The position numbers were made by a program, and so were the translations under genes. A stretch of 55,931 bases of DNA from Dawidia cretensis (GTDB taxonomy: Bacteria; Bacteroidota; Bacteroidia; Cytophagales; Cyclobacteriaceae): NCBI RefSeq assembly GCF_018598175.1, contig NZ_JAHESE010000039.1:1-55931 (forward strand), written 5' to 3'. The notes under the pieces were generated by a model. That model did not search any database, was not told the DNA's origin, and saw only the letters and a list, made by a program, of their open reading frames with translations. Shown in pieces: positions 50,660 through 55,931 of the stretch (position 1 is its first letter; every line of letters begins with the position of its first letter).

Positions 50660-51699
50660 TCTTGCAGGATGTTGCTGATGAAGGTAGATTTCAGTAACAA
50701 CCACAGCAGAAAGAATGCCACTGCCCAGCTCACGTAGATGTAGTAATAATCAGACGTGTCTTTGAAGCGGGTCTCTTTGATCTCGGCTTTTTCGTATTGA
50801 TTGATGCGGGCAAAGACCTGTTCCAGTGCGCGGTTGTCGGTCGCGCGGAAGAACTCGCCACCGCCGATGCCCGCCATTTTGCGCATGGTGCTTTCGTCGA
50901 TGGTGTTCTCGACCATGTTGGGACGGCCAAAGAAATCTTTGCCGTACGGCACCATCCCTTCTTTTCCCACGACGATGGTATAGATCTTTATGCCGTAGGC
51001 TGTTGCCAATTCGGCGGCTGTGATCGGATCGATGTTGCCGGCGGTATTGTCACCGTCACTCAAGAGAATACATACTTTTGATTTGGCGTCGGACTCGCCC
51101 ATACGGTTTGTGACCACGGCCATGGCGCTTCCGATGGCAGTGCCTTTGCTTTCGATCATCTCATAGGTAATGTCCTTGAGGTAAGCGCGCAAAAGATCGT
51201 AGTCGGTTGTGAGGGGTGCCATGGAAAAGGCATCGCCAGCAAATACGACCAGGCCGATACGGTCTTGTACACGGCCGTCAATGAAATTCTTTGCTACCTC
51301 TTTCGCGGCTTCGAGCCGGTTGGGCACAAAGTCTTCGATCAACATGGATTGTGAGATGTCGAGGGCGATCATGATGTCGATGCCTTCGGTCCATTGCTCG
51401 ACCTTCTCGTTGCTTTTCTGCGGACGCGCCAGGCCGGTTATGAGCAAGGCGAGTGTCAGAAACATTAATACGTCGGGGATCAGGCGTAGCAGCGCGAGGG
51501 GTGAGGCATGCAGGTCTTGCCGTGTTATCGCGACGGAGAGCTTTTGGTTGGTGTTCTGCCGGATGAACCAGCGCACTAAAAATACGACGGGCACCGCCAG
51601 GAGGAACCAGAGCATCCAACTGTTTTCCCACGTGAAGGAACGAAGGGTGGAGGGGAAGAACCACTCCGGCGAGTACCACGGTGTGAGGTCCTTATCCAT
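50656..51699 (-). CDS. VWA-domain membrane protein (BatA-like)
   Basis: A 347-residue membrane protein. Two N-terminal helices (about 28-47 and 77-94), a VWA domain (about 108-290) with complete MIDAS DISQS, Thr and SDGDN motifs (IALDISQSMLIEDFVPNRL; LLSDGDNTAGNID), and a C-terminal helix (about 324-342). BatA proteins act with MoxR ATPases and DUF58 proteins in periplasmic quality control or aerotolerance. It overlaps the preceding gene by 8 bases. Confidence 0.92.
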   Translation of the reverse strand: MDKDLTPWYSPEWFFPSTLRSFTWENSWMLWFLLAVPVVFLVRWFIRQNTNQKLSVAITRQDLHASPLALLRLIPDVLMFLTLALLITGLARPQKSNEKVEQWTEGIDIMIALDISQSMLIEDFVPNRLEAAKEVAKNFIDGRVQDRIGLVVFAGDAFSMAPLTTDYDLLRAYLKDITYEMIESKGTAIGSAMAVVTNRMGESDAKSKVCILLSDGDNTAGNIDPITAAELATAYGIKIYTIVVGKEGMVPYGKDFFGRPNMVENTIDESTMRKMAGIGGGEFFRATDNRALEQVFARINQYEKAEIKETRFKDTSDYYYIYVSWAVAFFLLWLLLKSTFISNILQD

Positions 51700-52606
51700 T
51701 TTTCACCTCCTGTAGTTTTACGGCAAAGCGTTGGTTGGCCAGGTCGCGCAGGTTGGCAAGCGATTCGGTCGCTGCCTGTGTGCTATGACCATAGATCGCC
51801 CCGTCGATGGCCTTCAGGGTGCGCGTGACGGCATCGTCTTTTAAAGCGGCTTGTATTTCGCGCGTTGTCATTTTTGTATAGGGGCGGATCTCCAGTTGTT
51901 CCATATAACGTTTCCATTGGGCCAAAACGTGCTCTGCGTTGGCTGCCGAGAAATTACTGTGTATGCCTGCCACGGAACCGCCGTATGAGATCATAAATTG
52001 CTCGTGCATCTTCAACATGCGGCGGATGCGGAAGTATTTACGGATACGCCGGCCAAAGAAGACCCATACCAGGACGGCGATCAGCAGGATGGCACCGATG
52101 GCAATCAGGGCGATGATGTAGTTGAACGCCTGGGGTACGTCGTGGTAGGTGACGTTCTCGCGCAAGGGGAGCTTGTCGATGGTTATGCTGTCAAGGCCCG
52201 GCATGGGCGACAACGCCAACCGGATGGTGTCGCGCGGTGATTTGAAGGCGGTGCAATCCTGTGGTGTGAGCAGGTATACGGGCAGGCTGAGAGACGGACG
52301 TTCGTCCAGCTCAAAGGTGGTGACGTGGTACACCACGCTGTCGTAGCTCATGCCGTCGCGTGTGTCGGTGGGGGTATAGCTGCGGTGGTCGAGCTCGAAC
52401 GGCGCATAGGTAAAGGTCGAGTCGGGGAACAGCACCTGTTGACCTTGTGCGTAACGCGCGGTCAGGTAAAAGCGTACGGGGTCGCCTACACGCAGGCTGT
52501 CTTCTATGAAACCGGCCCGCACGGTGACGTTGGTGTCCTGTGCCTGGACGGCGAGCTGAAAGAACAATAGTATACAGGCGGCTAAACCGATCGTTTTCAT
52601 CCTCAT
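51692..52606 (-). CDS. Bat-operon membrane protein of unknown function
   Basis: A 304-residue protein with signal peptide (about 1-23), a periplasmic Ig/beta-rich region (about 25-160; RVGDPVRFYLTARYAQGQQVLFPDSTF), one transmembrane helix (about 165-188) and a cytoplasmic C-terminal domain (KMHEQFMISYGGS...TTREIQAALKD). The location between DUF58 and BatA matches the BatD/DUF4381-type proteins of Bat operons. It overlaps both neighbours by 4 and 8 bases, so it is strongly coupled. Confidence 0.75.
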   Translation of the reverse strand: MRMKTIGLAACILLFFQLAVQAQDTNVTVRAGFIEDSLRVGDPVRFYLTARYAQGQQVLFPDSTFTYAPFELDHRSYTPTDTRDGMSYDSVVYHVTTFELDERPSLSLPVYLLTPQDCTAFKSPRDTIRLALSPMPGLDSITIDKLPLRENVTYHDVPQAFNYIIALIAIGAILLIAVLVWVFFGRRIRKYFRIRRMLKMHEQFMISYGGSVAGIHSNFSAANAEHVLAQWKRYMEQLEIRPYTKMTTREIQAALKDDAVTRTLKAIDGAIYGHSTQAATESLANLRDLANQRFAVKLQEVKNG

Positions 52607-53481
52607 GTCGTCTTCATCGATTTGTTCCGCACCTTGAATAAACGCAACAACTTGGGTACATAGTCTTCGTCTGTATCGAGCGTTATGAAGTTGATCTCGT
52701 GTTTGCGGCTAAATTTCTGCAGCATGTCTTTCCGCTCGTTGTGGTGGCGGATGATCTTTTCGCGGAAGTCGCCGAAGGATGTATTGATCCACACGGTACG
52801 TTGCGTCTCTTTATCCAGCACGGGGATGATACCAAGCTTGGGGAGGCTTGTTTCGCGTTTGTCGCTGATATGAACCACGACCAGGTCGTGCCGGCGTGCC
52901 AGGGCCTTGAGGTTGTCTTCGTATCCTTCGTCGATGAAGTCGGAGATGAGTATAACAACGCTTCGGCGACGAATGGCGTTCAGGGCAAATGTAATGGCTT
53001 TCGACAAGTTGGTACCTGTCGACAGTGGCTTGAGGTTGGAGAGTGCTGAAATGATTTCGTATGCCTGCGACTGGCCTTTGGTGGGCTTTATGAAACGCTC
53101 TTTGATGTCGGAGTAGCAGATCAGCCCTACGTGGCCCGATTCTTTTACGGCTGACAGCGCCAATACGCCACAGATCTCTTTTCCAATGTCAACCTTGGTG
53201 CGTCCGGGGGAGCCGATGTCTTCGGAGGCCGATACGTCCAGAATGAAAAAGACGGTTTGCTCCTTTTCTTCTTTGAAGGTTTTCACGAACGTGCCGTGGC
53301 CTTTGGCGGATACGCTCCAGTCGATGGTTCGGATATCGTCGCCATACTGGTAAGGACGCACATCGTCGAACTCCAGTCCCGATCCTTTGAAGACCGAGTG
53401 AAAGTCTCCCTTCATCTGGCTGTTGATCGCCTTGCGTATCTGTATCTCGTACCTCCGTAACTTTTTTAGAAGCTCCTTCAT
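52603..53481 (-). CDS. DUF58 protein
   Basis: A 292-residue cytoplasmic protein with DUF58/VWA-like fold. Features: GSGLEFDDVRPYQYGDDIRTIDWSVSAKG (the DUF58 signature), FFILDVSASEDIGSPG (a degenerate MIDAS DxSxS), and VVILISDFIDEGYEDNL. It works with MoxR-type AAA ATPases and Bat proteins. No MoxR gene is in the visible neighbourhood; it is the first gene of this operon, divergent from the DUF4296 gene. Confidence 0.93.
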   Translation of the reverse strand: MKELLKKLRRYEIQIRKAINSQMKGDFHSVFKGSGLEFDDVRPYQYGDDIRTIDWSVSAKGHGTFVKTFKEEKEQTVFFILDVSASEDIGSPGRTKVDIGKEICGVLALSAVKESGHVGLICYSDIKERFIKPTKGQSQAYEIISALSNLKPLSTGTNLSKAITFALNAIRRRSVVILISDFIDEGYEDNLKALARRHDLVVVHISDKRETSLPKLGIIPVLDKETQRTVWINTSFGDFREKIIRHHNERKDMLQKFSRKHEINFITLDTDEDYVPKLLRLFKVRNKSMKTT

Positions 53482-53637
53482 ATATACGGTAGCCGTTCGT
53501 TAAAAATCGCCGTTCATGCCCAGCCGGGCCGGCGTGCACAGGCACTGAAAAACCAGGCCTGCGGTTTGCTTGATCCCGGGTGGTTTGCCTGGGTCAACGC
53601 CAAAAATAGAACAATTATGATTATTTTGCCGGTGGAT

Positions 53638-54003
53638 ATGAATGAAATGATGCGGAAATGGTGCCCGGTGGTAGCCGTACTGGTGTTGCTCTCTTGTACT
53701 GCCAGGCAGGAGGTGCCACCCGGCGTGCTAAACCGGGATGAAATGGTGAAGATGCTCACCGAAATACTGATAACGGAAGACAAAGTCAGTAAGCTGGGCA
53801 TCGCCAGTGACTCGGCCTATCAGGTGTCGGACCTGTTTCGGGCGCGAATATTTGAAAAGGCAGGCATGACGGACTCGCTCTTCCGGCGGTCCATGAACTA
53901 TTATATTGAACATCCCAAGGAGATGCAACAGATCTATACGACCCTGGTTGACTCCCTGAATTTACGTGAGCAGCGTGCCTCGGTGGCCGCTGAAAAGAAA
54001 TGA
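53638..54003 (+). CDS. DUF4296 lipoprotein
   Basis: A 121-residue lipoprotein. The ATG at 53638 gives the best signal peptide (MNEMMRKWCPVVAVLVLLSC, lipobox Cys20), with another ATG at 53617. The remainder matches DUF4296: VPPGVLNRDEMVKMLTEILITEDKVSKLGI, ARIFEKAGMTDSLFRRSMNYYIEHPKEMQQIYTTLVDSL. This family is restricted to Bacteroidota and lacks a known function. Its stop overlaps the mutS2 start (ATGA). Confidence 0.87.
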   Translation: MNEMMRKWCPVVAVLVLLSCTARQEVPPGVLNRDEMVKMLTEILITEDKVSKLGIASDSAYQVSDLFRARIFEKAGMTDSLFRRSMNYYIEHPKEMQQIYTTLVDSLNLREQRASVAAEKK

Positions 54004-55931
54004 TTTACCCGGAAACATTTGAAGATAAACTTGGATTTGGACAGATACGTCAGAAGCTAAAGGGCTACTGCCTGTCTGCCGCCGGGGCCGCCTGGGTGGA
54101 CGACATGCGCTTCAGTCGCGAGGTGGAGGAAATCCGCACGCAGCTGCAACAGAACCTGGAGTTCCGCCAAATATTGGAGAAAAGCGAGACGTTTCCGTCC
54201 CGCTATTTTTTTGATCCGACCGACTGGCTGCAGAAGATTGCCATCGAGGGCAATTGGCTGGAGGCCGATGAGTTTCTGAATCTGGCGTACTCGCTGGAGA
54301 CGGTCATGGCCGCCCGCCAGTTCCTAAGCAAAGCGCAGGATATTTACCCCGCGCTATACCGCCTGGCACAACCTGTGATGGTGACGGGCACCCTGGTGCA
54401 GGCCGTCACCAGCCGCATTGACGACAAGGCCATGGTGCGCGACAGTGCCAGCCCCGAGCTGGGCCGCTTGCGTAAGCGCTTACGCGAAGAGCAGGGACGC
54501 CTGCGTAAGCTGGCGGACCAATTATACCGTACGGCAGTAGAGCAGAAGTGGGTGCCTGAAGGAGCGTTGCCTACGATCCGCGAAGGGCGGGTGGTGATTC
54601 CCATTCAGGCGGAACACAAACGCAAGTTGAAGGGCTTTATTCTCGACGAGTCGGCCACTGGCCATACCGTGTTCCTGGAGCCGACGGAGATGCTCGACGC
54701 GAACAACGAGATACGCGATCTGGAACACGCCGAGAAACGCGAGGTGGTACGCGTTCTGCGCGGGCTTACAGACGAGTTTCGACAGCAACTGCCTGTACTG
54801 CGCGTAGCCTATCAGTTCCTTTCACAAATAGACTTTATACGTGCAAAGGCTCGTTTCTCAGTAGAGATTGGTGCCGATTTACCCTTGCTTGAAAAGCAGC
54901 CGGAGCTGGTGTGGTATAACGCCCGCCACCCACTGCTATACCTCAGCTTGAAAGGGAAGCGTGACATCGTTCCGCTGAACATCGAGCTCGACCGGCAAGA
55001 CCGGCTGCTGCTCGTGTCTGGTCCCAACGCCGGTGGTAAATCGGTTTGTCTGAAGACCGTAGGACTACTGCAGTACATGCTACAATGTGGCATGCTGATA
55101 CCCGTATCGGACCGGTCGCGGGTAGGTATCTTCCATGACATCCTGCTGGACATTGGCGACCAGCAGTCGATCGAGAATGACTTGAGTACCTATAGCAGCC
55201 ACCTGCGCAACATGGATGTTTTTATCCGTTCAGCATCCGATAAGTCGCTGATGCTGATGGATGAGCTTGGTTCGGGCACAGACCCAGACTTTGGTGGGGC
55301 TATCGCGCAGGCAATCCTGGAAGCGCTGCTCAAGAAGCGTGTATGGGGCGTTGCGACAACGCACTATTACAACCTGAAGCTTTTTGCAGGGCAACGGCAG
55401 GGTATACGCAATGCGGCCATGCGCTTTGACGACCAGCACCTGATGCCGCTCTATGTGCTTGACATTGGCAAGCCGGGTAGCTCGTTTGCACTGGAGATTG
55501 CGCGCAAGATTGGCTTGCCGCAAGAGACGTTGCAAGAGGCGGAGAAACTCGTGGGTAAAGACCTGGCGGGGTTTGAAAAGTTGGTGCGCTCGCTGGAGCG
55601 TGAGCGCCAGGAGCTGAGCGAGCGGTTGAAGAAGACGGAGCGCCAGGAGAGCGACCTGAAGCAATCGCTGGCCAAGTATCAGACATTGTCGGGCGAGCTG
55701 GAAAGCCGGCGCAAGGAGATCATCAACAAAGCGAAGGAGGAGGCGTCGGGCTTACTGCGCGATACGAACCGCGAGATTGAAAAGACGATCCGCCACATAC
55801 GCGAGAACCAGGCACACAAACGTGAGACGCAAAAGGTGCGCAAGAACCTACAAGATATCACGCAGCGTGTCGAGCCCGAGGGAAAGCCCCCACAAAAACG
55901 CGCCCCCGAGGAATGGAAGGAAGGCGATCGC
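54000..55931 (+). CDS. mutS2: MutS2 endonuclease/ribosome-rescue ATPase, partial (3' end off window)
   Basis: At least 644 codons are visible from ATG 54000; the frame is open to the window edge. Domains: N-terminal MutS-core helices (1-300; VIPIQAEHKRKLKGFILDESATGHTVFLEP), ATPase with Walker A GPNAGGKS (residues 341-348) and Walker B LMLMDELGSGTD (about 418-429), ATTHYYNLK, and a long coiled coil (about 510-620). The KOW/Smr nuclease region should lie beyond the edge. MutS2 suppresses recombination or splits collided ribosomes in other bacteria. Coupled to the DUF4296 gene. Confidence 0.93.
   Translation, partial: MIYPETFEDKLGFGQIRQKLKGYCLSAAGAAWVDDMRFSREVEEIRTQLQQNLEFRQILEKSETFPSRYFFDPTDWLQKIAIEGNWLEADEFLNLAYSLETVMAARQFLSKAQDIYPALYRLAQPVMVTGTLVQAVTSRIDDKAMVRDSASPELGRLRKRLREEQGRLRKLADQLYRTAVEQKWVPEGALPTIREGRVVIPIQAEHKRKLKGFILDESATGHTVFLEPTEMLDANNEIRDLEHAEKREVVRVLRGLTDEFRQQLPVLRVAYQFLSQIDFIRAKARFSVEIGADLPLLEKQPELVWYNARHPLLYLSLKGKRDIVPLNIELDRQDRLLLVSGPNAGGKSVCLKTVGLLQYMLQCGMLIPVSDRSRVGIFHDILLDIGDQQSIENDLSTYSSHLRNMDVFIRSASDKSLMLMDELGSGTDPDFGGAIAQAILEALLKKRVWGVATTHYYNLKLFAGQRQGIRNAAMRFDDQHLMPLYVLDIGKPGSSFALEIARKIGLPQETLQEAEKLVGKDLAGFEKLVRSLERERQELSERLKKTERQESDLKQSLAKYQTLSGELESRRKEIINKAKEEASGLLRDTNREIEKTIRHIRENQAHKRETQKVRKNLQDITQRVEPEGKPPQKRAPEEWKEGDR

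Overview
The window looks like chromosome of a Bacteroidota bacterium, probably Cytophagales or Chitinophagales. The signs are a SusC/SusD outer-membrane pair, a secreted glycosidase with a type IX secretion (T9SS) C-terminal signal, family types typical of the phylum (DUF3822, DUF4296, DUF1573, HYC_CC_PP, DUF6496, Bat proteins), and promoter -7 boxes of the form TAnnTTTG. Base composition appears to be slightly above 50% GC by eye. I see no rRNA, tRNA, CRISPR array, transposase or phage gene. The genus is not determinable from what I can see.

Layout. 1-7.1 kb: a nutrient-uptake locus with a phosphodiesterase/alkaline-phosphatase-type enzyme (cut or broken at the left edge), a small CBU_0592-type membrane protein, a TetR regulator, and SusC plus SusD. 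The same 16-bp palindrome lies before the phosphatase/membrane-protein pair and before susC, so TetR probably controls the whole locus. 7.1-11.9 kb: an S41 processing protease coupled to a helical surface protein, a membrane protein, a histone-H1-like DUF6496 protein and an exported PPC/DUF296 protein. 11.9-18.05 kb: a seven-gene minus-strand stressosome module (RsbR, RsbS, RsbT, RsbX-like phosphatase) whose downstream partners are two histidine kinases and a response regulator instead of RsbU/V/W/SigB. One kinase carries a degenerate RsbT-like domain at its N-terminus. 18.2-29.6 kb: a copper/heavy-metal export island on the minus strand, with an HMA-AraC regulator, CopA ATPase, HMA chaperone, HYC_CC_PP protein, an RND pump split into two genes, TolC-type outer-membrane protein, two adaptors and a DUF3347 lipoprotein. 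29.9-31.9 kb: a GH16/beta-gamma-crystallin/CBM6/T9SS secreted enzyme.

32-48.5 kb: ordinary housekeeping and envelope genes, including alpha/beta hydrolases, FkbM methyltransferase, glycosyltransferases, RuvC, a GAF-SpoIIE phosphatase heading an envelope operon (deacetylase, MurG-like transferase, diacylglycerol kinase), PyrE, CoaD, two Nudix proteins, DUF1573, DUF423 and YggS. 48.5-55.9 kb: a GH3-type acyl-acid amido synthetase overlapping a LysE exporter, a short Bat-type operon (DUF58, membrane protein, VWA), a DUF4296 lipoprotein and a MutS2 gene that runs off the right edge.

The most unexpected non-coding structure is a dispersed two-hairpin element of about 75 bp with four copies (11.9, 22.4, 25.8 and 33.5 kb). 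Each copy begins within about 7-12 bases of the stop codon of a minus-strand gene, always in the same orientation. One copy is read as protein at the N-terminus of the TolC-like gene.
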